Positions 1 through 9,388 of a stretch of DNA of 64,000 nt are shown piece after piece; the stretch's first letter is position 1, and every line of letters starts with the position of its first letter. The stretch covers positions 8,180,501 through 8,244,500 of the forward strand of contig NZ_CP104578.1 in the NCBI RefSeq assembly GCF_036826855.1, in the 5' to 3' direction. Under the pieces are notes generated by a model. The model had not been told where the DNA came from. It worked only from the letters and a program-made list of their open reading frames with translations, and did not search any database. Origin of the DNA: Streptomyces sp. SJL17-4. GTDB taxonomy: Bacteria > Actinomycetota > Actinomycetes > Streptomycetales > Streptomycetaceae. Position numbers and translations under genes: made by a program.

Positions 1-197
1 GCGTCTTCACCGAGGTCTTCCTCCTCACCAACGGCGGCCCCGACGGCTCGACCGAAGTCGTCATGACCGTGATCTACAAGCTGGGCCTCGAACAGAACCG
101 GCTCGGCGTGGGCGCGGCCGGAGCGGTCCTGTTGTTCCTGGCGACGCTGCTCCTGACGGTCGGCGTCCACCTGTTCCGACGGAGGGGCAACGAATGA
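1..197 (+). CDS. Sugar ABC transporter permease, 3' end only
   Basis: Only the last 64 or so codons of this gene are inside the window; the 5' end lies to the left. The visible peptide contains TEVFLLTNGGPDGSTEV, the loop seen after the EAA region of MalF/UgpA-type permeases, then one hydrophobic helix and a short RRRGNE tail. The protein would be one of two inner-membrane subunits of a CUT1 carbohydrate importer. Its stop overlaps the next permease start (ATGA), so the two subunits are translationally coupled. The solute-binding protein is probably encoded upstream, outside the window. The substrate is inferred from the downstream uronate and fucose genes. Confidence 0.85.
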   Translation, partial: VFTEVFLLTNGGPDGSTEVVMTVIYKLGLEQNRLGVGAAGAVLLFLATLLLTVGVHLFRRRGNE

Positions 198-1060
198 GCG
201 CGCCGACCGAGACCGCCCTCGGGCTGACCGAGAGCCGCAGCCCCGCCGGCCGCGCCCTGAAGGTCCTCACGTACCTCCTCGTCCTCGTGGTGTTCGCGGG
301 ACCGCTGCTCGCCCTGCTCGTCAGCGCGTTCAACCACGTCAAGGACCCCACCCAGCTCAGCGTCCTCCCCTCCGACCCCACCGTCGACAACTTCACCGTC
401 GCCTTCGACCAGGGCGTCCTGAAGTACCTCCTCAACTCGTTCTTCGTCGTCGGCTTCGGCCTGCTGCTCCAGGTCGCCGTCTCCGTCCTCGCGGGCTACG
501 CCCTCGCCAGGAAGCGGTTCCGGGGCATGACCCTCGCGTTCGTCGCGATCCTGGCGACGCTGATGCTGCCCGAGGAGATCCTGGCCATCCCGCTCTCCGT
601 GATCCTCGCCGACCTGCCGGTCGTCCACATCAATCTGATCGGCTCCCTCGCCGGCATGATCGTGCCCGTCGGCGCCTGGGCGTTCTCCATCCTCGTCATG
701 ACCGAGTTCATGAAGGAGGTACCGAAGGAGCTGGAGGAGGCGGCGCGCATCGACGGCGCCGGAGACCTGCGGATCTTCGCGCAGATCATCCTGCCCATGT
801 GCAAGCCCGCGCTCGGCGTCATCGGAGTCTTCGGCTTCACGATGATCTGGGACCAGTACCTGCTGCCCCTGCTCGTGGCCACCGACTCCTCCTCGTACAC
901 CCTGCCGCTCGCCCTGCGCACGCTGCGGGTCGACCCCCTCGTCACCCCCGGCGTGGTGATGGCCGCGTCGCTGCTCGCCCTGCTGCCGTCCGTCGTCGTC
1001 TTCCTCTTCTTCCAGCGTTCCTTCGTCCACGGCCTGTCCAGCGGCGCCCTCAAGGGCTGA
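194..1060 (+). CDS. Carbohydrate ABC transporter permease (MalG/UgpE type)
   Basis: This 288-residue protein has about six membrane segments and the EAA-loop signature near residues 178-195 (KELEEAARIDGAGDLRIF), which contacts the ATPase in CUT1 sugar importers. Length and topology are normal for the second permease of such a pair. The ATG overlaps the stop of the first permease by 4 nt. The gene leads directly into sugar-acid catabolic genes, so the transporter likely imports a monosaccharide or oligosaccharide released by the lyase and fucosidase encoded just downstream. No ATPase gene is present here; many streptomycetes use a shared MsiK-type ATPase, which would be needed in trans (family knowledge, not seen). 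Confidence 0.93.
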   Translation: MSAPTETALGLTESRSPAGRALKVLTYLLVLVVFAGPLLALLVSAFNHVKDPTQLSVLPSDPTVDNFTVAFDQGVLKYLLNSFFVVGFGLLLQVAVSVLAGYALARKRFRGMTLAFVAILATLMLPEEILAIPLSVILADLPVVHINLIGSLAGMIVPVGAWAFSILVMTEFMKEVPKELEEAARIDGAGDLRIFAQIILPMCKPALGVIGVFGFTMIWDQYLLPLLVATDSSSYTLPLALRTLRVDPLVTPGVVMAASLLALLPSVVVFLFFQRSFVHGLSSGALKG

Positions 1061-1096
1061 CCCGAGCGGCCGACCCCTCCGAAAGGACCACCTCCC

Positions 1097-2059
1097 GTGA
1101 TCCCGTCCGGTCTGATGTCCTTCCCGCTCACGCCGTTCACTCCCGCCGACGAGGTGAGCACGGGCGTGTTCGCTGACCACATCGAGGACCAGCTCGCCCA
1201 CGGCCCCGCCGCGCTCTTCGTCGCCTGCGGCACGGGGGAGTACTCCTCGCTCAGTGCCCCCGAGTACGCCGAGCTCGTCCGGCACGCCGTACGTGTCGTC
1301 GCCGGCCGCGTGCCCGTCTTCGCCGGCGCCGGGGGAGGCCTCGGCAACGCCCGGGCCGCCGTCGTCGCCGCCTCGGACGCGGGCGCCGACGGGATCCTGC
1401 TGCTGCCCCCGTACCTCGTCGGCGGCACCGAGGACGGCTACCTCGCGTACGTGGAGTCCGTCGCCCGCGCCGGCCGCCTCCCCGTCCTCGTCTACCGGCG
1501 CGGCCTCGCCAAGGTCGGTGTGTCCACCGCACTCCGGCTCCTCTCCGTGCCCCTGGTCGCCGGGATCAAGGAGGGCAACGGAGACCTGGACTCGCTGGCC
1601 CGCATGGTCACCGCCGTACGCACCAGCGGGCACCCCAGAGCCGAGACCTTCGCCTTCCTCAACGGACTGCCCACCGCCGAGGTCAGCGCGACCGCCTGCC
1701 GGGCCATCGGCATCCGCGACTACCCCTCCGCCGTCCTCTGCTTCGCCCCCGACATCGCCCGCGCCTTCCACACGGCCCTGACGACCGGCGACACCGCCAC
1801 CACCTGCCGGCTCCTCGCCGACTTCTACCTGCCGCTGACCGCCCTGCGCGACCAGGTCCCCGGCTACGCCGTCTCCCTCGTCAAGGCCGGAGCACGCCTG
1901 CGCTCGCTCGATGTCGGCCACGTCCGCGCACCCCTGGTCGACGCGGCTCCGGACCACGTCGACCAGCTGAAGGACCTCCTGGCCCGGGGCCGGCGCGCAC
2001 TGGCCCTGACCACACCGGCACCAGGCGCCGCCGCCCCCGCCGTGGCGGTCGCCTCGTGA
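1097..2059 (+). CDS. kdgD: 5-dehydro-4-deoxyglucarate dehydratase, DHDPS-family aldolase
   Basis: This 320-residue TIM-barrel protein of the dihydrodipicolinate synthase superfamily should dehydrate and decarboxylate 5-keto-4-deoxyglucarate to 2-oxoglutarate semialdehyde (EC 4.2.1.41). Family motifs include VACGTGEYSSL near residue 41, the Tyr of LVYRRG near 134, and the Schiff-base Lys in AGIKEGNGD near 157. The GTG start follows an AAAGGA ribosome-binding site. The stop overlaps the GTG of the glucarate dehydratase gene by 4 nt, which pairs this enzyme with the step before it in glucarate catabolism. A plain DHDPS is less likely because of the motif set and the gene partner. Confidence 0.88.
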   Translation: MIPSGLMSFPLTPFTPADEVSTGVFADHIEDQLAHGPAALFVACGTGEYSSLSAPEYAELVRHAVRVVAGRVPVFAGAGGGLGNARAAVVAASDAGADGILLLPPYLVGGTEDGYLAYVESVARAGRLPVLVYRRGLAKVGVSTALRLLSVPLVAGIKEGNGDLDSLARMVTAVRTSGHPRAETFAFLNGLPTAEVSATACRAIGIRDYPSAVLCFAPDIARAFHTALTTGDTATTCRLLADFYLPLTALRDQVPGYAVSLVKAGARLRSLDVGHVRAPLVDAAPDHVDQLKDLLARGRRALALTTPAPGAAAPAVAVAS

Positions 2060-3324
2060 AGATCACCTCCGTCGTCGTCACCCCCGTCGCCTTCGCCGAC
2101 CCGCCGCTGCTCAACGCCGTCGGCGTCCACGAGCCGTACGCCCTGCGCGCGGTGGTGGAGGTCAGGACCGACACCGGCGCGTACGGCCTGGGCGAGAGCT
2201 ACGGCGACTCCGCCCACCTCGAACTGCTCCGGGCCGTCGCCGACGACCTGCCCGGTCTCGACCCCTTCGACCTCAACGAGCTGTCCCGTAGGGTCGACGC
2301 GACCGTCGGCGGCCGGGTGGCGAGCGACGCCCACGGCCTCATCGGCGAGGGCGGGGCGGCCAAGACCGTCGCGAGCGTCACCTCGCCGTTCGAGGTGGCC
2401 TGCCACGACCTCCAGGGCAAACACCTCGGCAGGCCCGTGTCCGGCCTCCTCGGCGGCGCCACCCGCGACCGGATCGACTTCTGCGGCTACCTGTTCGCCA
2501 AATGGGCCGCGCACCCCGGCCACCCGCCGGACGCCTGGGGACCGGCCCTCGACCCGGCCGGACTCGTGGCGCAGGCCCGGCTCCTGGCCCACCGCTTCGG
2601 CTTCCGCTCGTTCAAGCTCAAGGGCGGCGTACTCCCGCCGGACGACGAGGTCGCCGCCGTCCGTGCCCTGCGCGAGGCCTTCCCGGACCATCCGCTGCGC
2701 CTCGACCCCAACGCGAGCTGGGACCCGGCGACCGCCGCCCAAGTGGCCGACGAACTGACGGGCGTACTGGAGTACCTCGAGGACCCGGTCGCCGGCATCC
2801 CCGCCATGGCGGACCTCGCCCGGACCGCCCCGATGCCCCTCGCCACCAACATGTGCGTGGTCACCTGGGAACACCTGACCGAGGCGATTCCCGCCCGGGC
2901 CGTCGGCGTCCTGCTCGGCGACCACCACTTCTGGGGCGGCCTCAAGGCCACCCAGCAACTGGCGACCGTCTGCCACCACTTCGGCATCGGGATGTCCATG
3001 CACTCCAACTCCCACCTCGGGATCAGCCTCGCCGCGATGGTCCACCTCGCCGCCGCCACCCCCGCCCTCGCCCACGACCTGGACACCCACTGGCCCTGGA
3101 AACGGCCCGAGGACGACGTCGTCACCCCACCCTGGAGCTTCGTCGACGGCGCGATCACCGTCCCCCGTACGCCCGGACTCGGCGTCGAGCTGGACCGCGA
3201 CGCACTCGACCGGCTGCACCAGCAGTACCTGGCGTGCGGCCTGACCCGCCGCGACGACACTGGCTACCTGGCCCGCGTCGCCCCCGACGTACGGCTCCGC
3301 GAAGACGTCCACGAACCGGCCTGA
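2056..3324 (+). CDS. gudD: Glucarate dehydratase, enolase superfamily
   Basis: This 422-residue enzyme should convert D-glucarate (and perhaps L-idarate) to 5-keto-4-deoxyglucarate (EC 4.2.1.40). It shows the enolase-superfamily order: FKLKGG with the KxK base, DPNASW and EDPVAG metal ligands, ATNMCV, then GDHHFWGG and MSMHSNSHLGIS, which are glucarate-dehydratase-specific. Length fits the family. The GTGA overlap with the upstream kdgD-like gene shows co-translation. Galactarate dehydratase was considered, but the HSNSH motif favours the GudD type. Oxidised uronic acids from a polysaccharide are a plausible source of substrate. Confidence 0.9.
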   Translation: MKITSVVVTPVAFADPPLLNAVGVHEPYALRAVVEVRTDTGAYGLGESYGDSAHLELLRAVADDLPGLDPFDLNELSRRVDATVGGRVASDAHGLIGEGGAAKTVASVTSPFEVACHDLQGKHLGRPVSGLLGGATRDRIDFCGYLFAKWAAHPGHPPDAWGPALDPAGLVAQARLLAHRFGFRSFKLKGGVLPPDDEVAAVRALREAFPDHPLRLDPNASWDPATAAQVADELTGVLEYLEDPVAGIPAMADLARTAPMPLATNMCVVTWEHLTEAIPARAVGVLLGDHHFWGGLKATQQLATVCHHFGIGMSMHSNSHLGISLAAMVHLAAATPALAHDLDTHWPWKRPEDDVVTPPWSFVDGAITVPRTPGLGVELDRDALDRLHQQYLACGLTRRDDTGYLARVAPDVRLREDVHEPA

Positions 3325-3375
3325 CGGCGTCGCCGAACCATCCGCCCCTCCCGATCGCACAGGAACGATGCCCCC

Positions 3376-4713
3376 ATGACCACCACCAGCAGCAGCGCCG
3401 ACGCCGACCACCCGTCGACCCCTTCGCCCGACACGACCTGGTTCACCCACGACCGCTTCGGCATGTTCGTCCACTGGGGCCTCTACTCCCTCGCCGCGCG
3501 CCACGAGTGGGTGAAGACCCGGGAGAAGATGACGGACGAGCGGTACCAGGTGTACTTCGACCACTTCGACCCCGACCGCTACGACCCGGTCCGGTGGGCG
3601 AGGACCGCGAAGGCCGCCGGCATGCGGTACGTCGTCCTGACCACCAAACACCACGACGGCTTCTGCCTCTGGGACAGCCGGCTCACCGACTACAAGGTCA
3701 CGAAGACGCCCCACGGCCGCGACCTGGTCGGACCGTTCGTCGAGGCGTGCCGCGCCGAAGGCCTCAAGGTCGGCTTCTACCACTCCCTGATCGACTGGCA
3801 CCACCCGTCGTTCCCCGTCGACGGAACGCACCCGCGGCGCGACGACGAGGAGTTCAAGGCCGCGGCGGCGGACCGCGACATCCGGGAGTACCAGGAGTAT
3901 CTGCACGGCCAGGTCCGCGAACTGCTCACGGAGTACGGACGCGTCGACTACCTCTTCTTCGACTTCTCCTACGCGGGCCGCGAGTGGTGGGGCGGCAAGG
4001 GCCCCGACGACTGGGACTCCCCGCGGCTCATGGCGATGGTCCGCGAGCTCCAGCCGCACATCCTGGTCAACGACCGGGCCGGCCTCCCAGGGGACTTCGT
4101 CACGCCCGAGCAGTACCAGCCGTCCGCCCCGATGACCGTCGACGGCCGCCCGGTGCTGTGGGAGGCGTGCCAGACCCTCAACGGAAGCTGGGGCTACGAC
4201 CGCGACAACCTCGACCACAAGAGCCCCGACCTGCTCATCCGGATGCTCGTCGACGGCGTCTCCAAGGGCGGCAACCTCCTGCTGAACGTCGGCCCCACCG
4301 GCCGCGGCGACCTGGACCCGCGCGACACCGCCGCCCTCGCCGAGATCGGCCGCTGGACCGACCTGCACGAACGGTCCGTACGCGGCTGCGGCCCCTCCCC
4401 GTACACCCCGCCCGCCGACTGCCGGTACACCCAGCGCGGCGACCGCCTCTACGTCCACCTCTTCTCCTGGCCGCTGCGCCATCTGCACCTGCCCGGCCTC
4501 GCCGGCCGGGTGCGGTACGCCCAACTCCTGAACGACGCCTCGGAGATCGTCCAGGAGCCGCTCGACCCCGACCGCCCGGCCATGAACACCCAGATGGGCG
4601 GCCAGCCCGCCGGCACCCTCACGCTCCGGCTCCCGGTGCGGCGGCCCGACACACCCGTACCCGTCATCGAGCTGCACCTGACGGACCCCTCCGGGCCCGG
4701 CGCCTCGATGTGA
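3376..4713 (+). CDS. GH29 alpha-L-fucosidase, apparently cytoplasmic
   Basis: This 445-residue glycoside hydrolase family 29 enzyme should release L-fucose from fucosides. It begins with the typical WFTHDRFGMFVHWGLYS motif near residue 20, followed by TTKHHDGFCLWDS near 94 and DYLFFDFSYAG near 193, where the retaining nucleophile Asp of the family is expected. GNLLLNVGPTGRG near 296 is also conserved. No signal peptide is visible, so it probably acts on imported oligosaccharides. It lies 51 bp after the gudD-like gene in the same direction and upstream of a secreted lyase. The fucose it frees would feed the oxidation operon at 7272-11707. Confidence 0.92.
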   Translation: MTTTSSSADADHPSTPSPDTTWFTHDRFGMFVHWGLYSLAARHEWVKTREKMTDERYQVYFDHFDPDRYDPVRWARTAKAAGMRYVVLTTKHHDGFCLWDSRLTDYKVTKTPHGRDLVGPFVEACRAEGLKVGFYHSLIDWHHPSFPVDGTHPRRDDEEFKAAAADRDIREYQEYLHGQVRELLTEYGRVDYLFFDFSYAGREWWGGKGPDDWDSPRLMAMVRELQPHILVNDRAGLPGDFVTPEQYQPSAPMTVDGRPVLWEACQTLNGSWGYDRDNLDHKSPDLLIRMLVDGVSKGGNLLLNVGPTGRGDLDPRDTAALAEIGRWTDLHERSVRGCGPSPYTPPADCRYTQRGDRLYVHLFSWPLRHLHLPGLAGRVRYAQLLNDASEIVQEPLDPDRPAMNTQMGGQPAGTLTLRLPVRRPDTPVPVIELHLTDPSGPGASM

Positions 4714-4757
4714 CAAGCCGTACGCGCACCCCTCATCCGACCGATCACGGAGGCACC

Positions 4758-6218
4758 ATGCAACGACGCACGTTCCTCACCGGCACCGCGGCAGGGGCGG
4801 CAGCCGCCGTCCTGCCCCTCTCCGGCCCGGCATACGCGAACGCCGCCCGGCGCAAGCCCGCGCGCCCGCTGGGGCCCACCGTCGACGTCGGCTCCCTGGA
4901 CGAACTCCAGGACGCGATCGACGCGGCGGGACCGGGCACCCGCATCGTCCTCGCGAACGGCACCTACACCGTCCCCTCCGCCAAGCCCCTCACCATCACC
5001 GGCAAGCACGGCTCCCGCACCGCGCCGATCACCATCGTCGCCGCGTCACGGGGTGGCGCCGTACTGCGCGGCGAGCGGAGCTTCGTCTTCGACGCGTCCA
5101 GCGACGTCACCGTGAGCGGCTTCTCCTTCCGCCAGAGCACCACCCTGGAGATCCCGCCGGGCTGCACGTACATCCGGCTCACCCGCAACGACTTCCAGCT
5201 CGCGGACATCGAGGGCCTGCACTGGGTCATGGTGCGCGGCGACGAGGCCGTGATCGACCGCAACCACTTCCACGGCAAGACCACGCTCGGCATCTTCCTC
5301 GGCGTCGAGGGCCCGGGCAGCGAGGCCATGGCGCAGGGCGTCCACATCCACCGCAACCATTTCTCCGACCACGCCTTCACGGGTGCCAACGGCGGCGAAC
5401 CGATCCGCCTCGGTGTCAGCCCCCGCGCCCTGTCCAGCGCGCACGCGCTCGTCGAGTACAACCTGTTCGAGCGGGCCGACGGCGACCCCGAGGCCATCTC
5501 GGTCAAGAGCTCCGACAACGTCATCCGCCACAACACCATCCGCGACAGCCTCGGCGGCATCGTCCTGCGCCACGGCAACCGCACCCTCGTCGACAGCAAT
5601 CACCTCATCGGCGGCGAGGAGGGCATACGGATCTACGGCAACGACCACGTCATCGTCAACAACTACCTGGCCGGTCTGAGCGGGCGCGCGATGGTGATCG
5701 GCAGCGGCACGGCACGCGATCACGTCCCCGGCGAGTCGGCCGAGGCCCGCCGGGGCAACGACGCACCCGACCGCGTCCTCATCGCCCACAACACCCTCCT
5801 CGACAACGCGGGCGGCGCGCTCTCGGGCGAGAGCCACCGCCCCCACGAACCCCGCGACGTCACCATCGCCGACAACCTGCTGGTCGGGCGGACCGGCAGC
5901 CTGGTCGAGATGGCGACCACGGTCCGCTTCATCTGGCAGAGCAACATCCTGTTCGGCGCGGCGGCCGACGGGAACATCCCCGCCGGCGGATTCGTACGGG
6001 CCGATCCCCGCCTGGTACGGGGCTCCGACGGGGTCTTCCGCCTGTCGAGCACCAGCCGGGCGATCGGTGCGGCCACCCTCTCCCCGGCGCCCGTCACCCA
6101 TGACATCGACGGTCACGCGCGCGGCAGCGTGCGCGACGTCGGCGCCGACGAGTACACGACGGCCGCGCCGATCCGCCGGCCGCTGACCCCCGCGGACGTG
6201 GGGCCGAACGCCCGCTGA
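4758..6218 (+). CDS. Secreted right-handed beta-helix lyase, PL6 (chondroitinase B/alginate lyase) type
   Basis: This 486-residue protein has a twin-arginine signal at the N-terminus (MQRRTFLTGTAAGAAAA). It is then built of beta-helix repeats of the form VIDRNHFHGK and VIRHNTIRDSLGGIVLRHGN, with the EPIRLGVS and DPEAISVKSSDN strands typical of polysaccharide lyase family 6. Such enzymes cleave uronate-containing glycans (alginate, dermatan or chondroitin) by beta-elimination in the extracellular space. The ATG has a GGAGGCACC leader and was chosen over the very long open frame that runs in from upstream, because the Tat signal starts exactly there. The exact substrate cannot be read from sequence; linkage to fucosidase and fucose genes suggests a fucosylated uronic-acid polymer. 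Confidence 0.85.
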   Translation: MQRRTFLTGTAAGAAAAVLPLSGPAYANAARRKPARPLGPTVDVGSLDELQDAIDAAGPGTRIVLANGTYTVPSAKPLTITGKHGSRTAPITIVAASRGGAVLRGERSFVFDASSDVTVSGFSFRQSTTLEIPPGCTYIRLTRNDFQLADIEGLHWVMVRGDEAVIDRNHFHGKTTLGIFLGVEGPGSEAMAQGVHIHRNHFSDHAFTGANGGEPIRLGVSPRALSSAHALVEYNLFERADGDPEAISVKSSDNVIRHNTIRDSLGGIVLRHGNRTLVDSNHLIGGEEGIRIYGNDHVIVNNYLAGLSGRAMVIGSGTARDHVPGESAEARRGNDAPDRVLIAHNTLLDNAGGALSGESHRPHEPRDVTIADNLLVGRTGSLVEMATTVRFIWQSNILFGAAADGNIPAGGFVRADPRLVRGSDGVFRLSSTSRAIGAATLSPAPVTHDIDGHARGSVRDVGADEYTTAAPIRRPLTPADVGPNAR

Positions 6219-6303
6219 CGGGCAGGAGGGGAAGGGCAGCCGGTCCGCCGTACGTGCCCCGTCGGCACCGCGCCACCCTGCAGTAGGCTGGCGACCAGCA
6301 GAC

Positions 6304-6314
6304 ACATCCGATGT
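6304..6314. promoter_or_regulatory. Perfect 11-bp palindrome, candidate GntR operator (copy 1)
   Basis: The sequence ACATCCGATGT is a perfect dyad with a single central base, ending 25 bp before the TTG start of the FadR/GntR gene. The identical 11-mer recurs at 7113-7123 before the fucose operon. FadR-subfamily GntR regulators bind short palindromes of this kind, so it is probably an autoregulatory operator; binding is inferred. Confidence 0.65.
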
Positions 6315-6339
6315 ATTCGGCCTTGCACAGGAGGACGCC

Positions 6340-7011
6340 TTGGCGGTTACGGACGAGGCGATCGGCAAGATCAAGGAGATGATCGTCTCCGGTGCGCTGC
6401 GCCCGGGGGACCGGCTGCCCAAGGAGGCGGACCTCGCCGCCGAACTGGGCCTGTCGCGCAATTCCCTGCGGGAGGCCGTGAAGGCGCTGTCCCTGCTGAA
6501 CATCCTCGACGTACGGCAGGGCGACGGTACGTACGTCTCCAGCCTCGAACCGCCGCTGCTGCTCGAAGCGGTGTCGTTCGTCCTGGACTTCCACCAGGAC
6601 GACCAGGCGCTCCAGGCCCTGAAGGTACGGGGCATCCTGGAGCCGGCGGCGACCGCGCTGGCGGCGGAGCGCATCCCCGAGGAGGAGATCAGGGAGCTCG
6701 GGGAGCTTCTCGACCGGCTCGGTGACGCACCGAGCCTGGACGAACTCGTCGCCAGCGACCTGGAGTTCCACCGGCGCATCGCTGCCGCGTCCGGGATTCC
6801 CCTGCTGTGCTCGCTCCTCGACAGCATCTCCGGGGCCACCGTACGGGCGCGGCTGTGGCGCGGCATCACCGAGGAGACGGCCGTGGCCCGGACCCTGTCG
6901 GAGCACCGGGCGATCCTGGACGCCCTCGCCGCACGCGACGCGCGAACGGCCGAGGCCTGGGCGACCATTCACATCTCCAACGTCGTCCGCTGGCTCGACA
7001 GCGTGCTGTGA
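6340..7011 (+). CDS. FadR/GntR-family transcriptional regulator
   Basis: This 223-residue regulator starts at TTG, preceded by AGGAGG at 6329-6334 with a 5-nt spacer. The N-terminal winged helix includes LRPGDRLPKEADLAAELGLS and NSLREAVKALSLL. The C-terminal half is an all-helical FCD domain, with DLEFHRRIAAASG and the HRAILDALAARDA stretch carrying likely ligand or metal-binding His and Asp residues. It sits between the uronate/fucosidase genes and the fucose oxidation operon. With a shared palindrome before itself and that operon, it is the likely local repressor, with a sugar acid as effector by inference. Confidence 0.92.
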   Translation: MAVTDEAIGKIKEMIVSGALRPGDRLPKEADLAAELGLSRNSLREAVKALSLLNILDVRQGDGTYVSSLEPPLLLEAVSFVLDFHQDDQALQALKVRGILEPAATALAAERIPEEEIRELGELLDRLGDAPSLDELVASDLEFHRRIAAASGIPLLCSLLDSISGATVRARLWRGITEETAVARTLSEHRAILDALAARDARTAEAWATIHISNVVRWLDSVL

Positions 7012-7031
7012 CCCGCTGCCTCCGCTGATGT

Positions 7032-7077
7032 ACGACAACGGGCGCGCGTTCCCAGGGGAGTGCGCGCCCGTTGTCGT
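7032..7077 (+). terminator. Strong hairpin terminator after the gntR gene
   Basis: Two perfect 16-nt arms (7032-7047 ACGACAACGGGCGCGC and its complement at 7062-7077) flank a 14-nt loop, 20 bp after the regulator stop. There is no T-tract, which is common for streptomycete terminators. It separates the upstream genes from the fucose operon. Confidence 0.8.
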
Positions 7078-7112
7078 GCGCCCTTCGTGAGGGTGTTCTC
7101 AAGGCCCGAGAA

Positions 7113-7123
7113 ACATCCGATGT
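7113..7123. promoter_or_regulatory. Perfect 11-bp palindrome, candidate GntR operator (copy 2)
   Basis: ACATCCGATGT, identical to the copy at 6304-6314, lies 148 bp before the first gene of the fucose operon in a 194-bp intergenic region that should hold the operon promoter. Two exact copies of a perfect 11-bp dyad at the two expected promoters support a common regulator. Confidence 0.65.
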
Positions 7124-7271
7124 CTACTTGCCCCACCTCTCGCGACCGCCGTATCGTTCTCGCTCAGCAGGCCAATCACCCGATCTGTGCTGATGGTTGG
7201 GGCTGCGCCGTGTCGGCCGGGCAGACGAAGCCGAACACCGAGCAAGCAGCCCAGGTGTGAAAGGAACCCCG

Positions 7272-8630
7272 TTGTCCACTGACATCACGCGGGTCATCGC
7301 GATGGACACCTACGACATCCGCTTCCCGACCTCCCGCCAACTCGACGGGTCCGACGCCATGAACCCGGACCCCGACTACTCCGCGGCCTACCTCGTCCTG
7401 CGTACGAACGAACCCGACGGCCCCACGGGACACGGCTTCACGTTCACCATCGGGCGTGGCAACGATGTCCAGGTCGCGGCGATCGAAGCACTGCGCGCCC
7501 ACGTCGTCGGCCGGTCCGTGGAAGACCTCTGCGCCGACCCCGGGCTCGTCAGCCGTGCGCTGATCGGCGACAGCCAGCTCCGCTGGCTCGGCCCCGAGAA
7601 GGGGGTCATGCACATGGCCGTCGGGGCCGTGGTCAACGCCGTGTGGGACCTGGCCGCCAAGCGCCGGCGCAAGCCGCTGTGGAAGCTCCTGGCCGACGCC
7701 GACCCCGAGTGGCTCGTCTCGCAGGTCGACTTCCGCTACATCACCGACGCCCTCACCCCCGAGGAGGCCCTGGACCTCCTGCGGCGGGGCAAGGACGGAC
7801 GGGCCGAGCGCGAGAACGTCCTGCGGGCCCGGGGCTACCCCGCCTACACGACATCGCCCGGCTGGCTCGGCTACTCCGACGAGAAACTGACCCGACTCGC
7901 CAAGGAAGCGGTGGCCGCCGGCTTCACCCAGATCAAGCTGAAGGTCGGCGCCGACCTCGCGGACGACGTCCGACGCTGCCGCGCCGCCCGCGCCGCCGTC
8001 GGCGCCGAGGTCCGCCTGGCGGTCGACGCCAACCAGCGGTGGAGCGTCACCGAGGCCATCGAGTGGACACGGGCGCTCGCCGCATTCGACCCCTACTGGA
8101 TCGAGGAGCCGACCAGCCCGGACGACATCCTCGGGCACGCGCGCATACGGGCGGCCGTCGCCCCCGTCAAGGTGGCGACGGGCGAGCACGTGCAGAACCG
8201 CATCGTCTTCAAGCAGCTTCTCCAGGCGAACGCCGTGGACATCGTCCAGCTCGACGCGGCCCGGGTCGGCGGCGTGAACGAGAACCTCGCCATACTGCTC
8301 CTCGCCGCCAAGTTCGGGGTCCCCGTCTGCCCGCACGCCGGCGGCGTCGGACTGTGCGAACTGGTCCAGCACCTCGCGATGTTCGACTTCGTGGCCCTCA
8401 GCGGAACCACCGAGGACCGGGTCATCGAGTTCGTCGACCATCTGCACGAGCACTTCGCCCACCCGGCCGTCATACGCGAGGGCGCCTACACGGCGCCCCT
8501 CGCCCCCGGCTTCTCGGCCGACATGCACGAGGCCTCCCTTGCCACGTTCGCCTACCCCCACGGCACGTTCTGGGCCGCCGACCTGGCGGGAGCGCTCGCC
8601 GACGAAGCCACCGCGGAGGTGACCGCGTGA
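7272..8630 (+). CDS. L-fuconate dehydratase, enolase superfamily
   Basis: This 452-residue enzyme should convert L-fuconate to 2-keto-3-deoxy-L-fuconate (EC 4.2.1.68). Motifs in order are IKLKVGADL (KxK base), LAVDANQRW and [10 protein letters not shown] (metal ligands), TGEHVQNR and [11 protein letters not shown] (catalytic His). The extended N-terminal part with [11 protein letters not shown] and [19 protein letters not shown] is characteristic of fuconate dehydratases rather than mandelate racemases. I chose TTG at 7272 because AAAGGA lies 6 nt before it and the family homology starts there; the open frame extends further upstream without support. It is the first gene of a five-gene run with 4-nt overlaps. 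Confidence 0.93.
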   Translation: MSTDITRVIAMDTYDIRFPTSRQLDGSDAMNPDPDYSAAYLVLRTNEPDGPTGHGFTFTIGRGNDVQVAAIEALRAHVVGRSVEDLCADPGLVSRALIGDSQLRWLGPEKGVMHMAVGAVVNAVWDLAAKRRRKPLWKLLADADPEWLVSQVDFRYITDALTPEEALDLLRRGKDGRAERENVLRARGYPAYTTSPGWLGYSDEKLTRLAKEAVAAGFTQIKLKVGADLADDVRRCRAARAAVGAEVRLAVDANQRWSVTEAIEWTRALAAFDPYWIEEPTSPDDILGHARIRAAVAPVKVATGEHVQNRIVFKQLLQANAVDIVQLDAARVGGVNENLAILLLAAKFGVPVCPHAGGVGLCELVQHLAMFDFVALSGTTEDRVIEFVDHLHEHFAHPAVIREGAYTAPLAPGFSADMHEASLATFAYPHGTFWAADLAGALADEATAEVTA

Positions 8631-9388
8631 ACCCCTCCCCGCTCGCCGGGCTCCGGGCCGTCGTCACCGGCGGCGCCTCCGGCATCGGACTCGCCGTCGC
8701 CCGCCTCCTTGACGCACAGGGCGCCGCCGTCGCCGTCCTCGACCTCGAACCGGCGGCCACAACCGACACACTCACCGCCCTCCGCGCTGACGTCGCCGAC
8801 GACACCTCGGTACGCGAAGCCGTCGCGGCGGCCGCCGCCACGCTCGGCGGAATCGACATCCTCGTCAACAACGCCGGCATCGGCGCCGCCGGCACCGTCG
8901 AGGACAACCCCGACGACCAGTGGCACCGTGTCCTCGACGTCAACCTCCTCGGCGTCGTCCGCACCACCCGCGCCGCCCTGCCCCACCTGCGCCGCTCGGA
9001 GCACGCCGCCGTCGTCAACATCTGCTCCATCGCCGCCACCGCGGGCATGCCGCAGCGGGCGCTCTACTCGGCGAGCAAGGGGGCGGTCCTCTCCCTGACC
9101 CTCGCGATGGCCGCCGACCATGTCCGGGAGGGCATCCGGGTCAACTGCGTCAACCCCGGGACCGTGGACACCCCGTGGGTCGCCCGCCTGCTCGACGCCG
9201 CCTCGGACCCGGCGGCCGAACGCGCCGCACTCAGCGCCCGTCAGCCCACCGGGCGGCTCGTCGGCGCCGACGAGGTCGCGGCGGCCGTCGTCTACCTCGC
9301 GTCCCCGGCCGCCGCCTCGGTGACGGGCACCGCCCTCGCCGTCGACGGCGGCATGGCGGGACTCCGACTCCGGTCGGCGGGCACATGA
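8627..9388 (+). CDS. SDR dehydrogenase, likely 2-keto-3-deoxy-L-fuconate dehydrogenase
   Basis: This 253-residue short-chain dehydrogenase carries the TGGASGIG cofactor motif, VNNAGIG, a catalytic Ser in [10 protein letters not shown], and YSASK with the Tyr-x-x-x-Lys pair. [13 protein letters not shown] and a C-terminal VDGGM are also normal for the family. The GTG start overlaps the dehydratase stop (GTGA), which fits oxidation of that enzyme's product by NAD(P)+ in the non-phosphorylated fucose pathway. The next enzyme, a diketo-acid hydrolase of the FAH family or an aldolase, is not in this window. Substrate assignment rests on operon context. Confidence 0.85.
   Translation: MNPSPLAGLRAVVTGGASGIGLAVARLLDAQGAAVAVLDLEPAATTDTLTALRADVADDTSVREAVAAAAATLGGIDILVNNAGIGAAGTVEDNPDDQWHRVLDVNLLGVVRTTRAALPHLRRSEHAAVVNICSIAATAGMPQRALYSASKGAVLSLTLAMAADHVREGIRVNCVNPGTVDTPWVARLLDAASDPAAERAALSARQPTGRLVGADEVAAAVVYLASPAAASVTGTALAVDGGMAGLRLRSAGT

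Noticed and set aside
1864..4716. A 950-codon minus-strand open frame
   Set aside because: It is antisense to three well-supported plus-strand enzymes and has no recognisable domain.
2502..4757. Long plus-strand frame running into the lyase gene
   Set aside because: The frame upstream of 4758 is Arg/Pro-rich shadow of gudD and fucosidase; the true start is set by the Tat signal and a leader.
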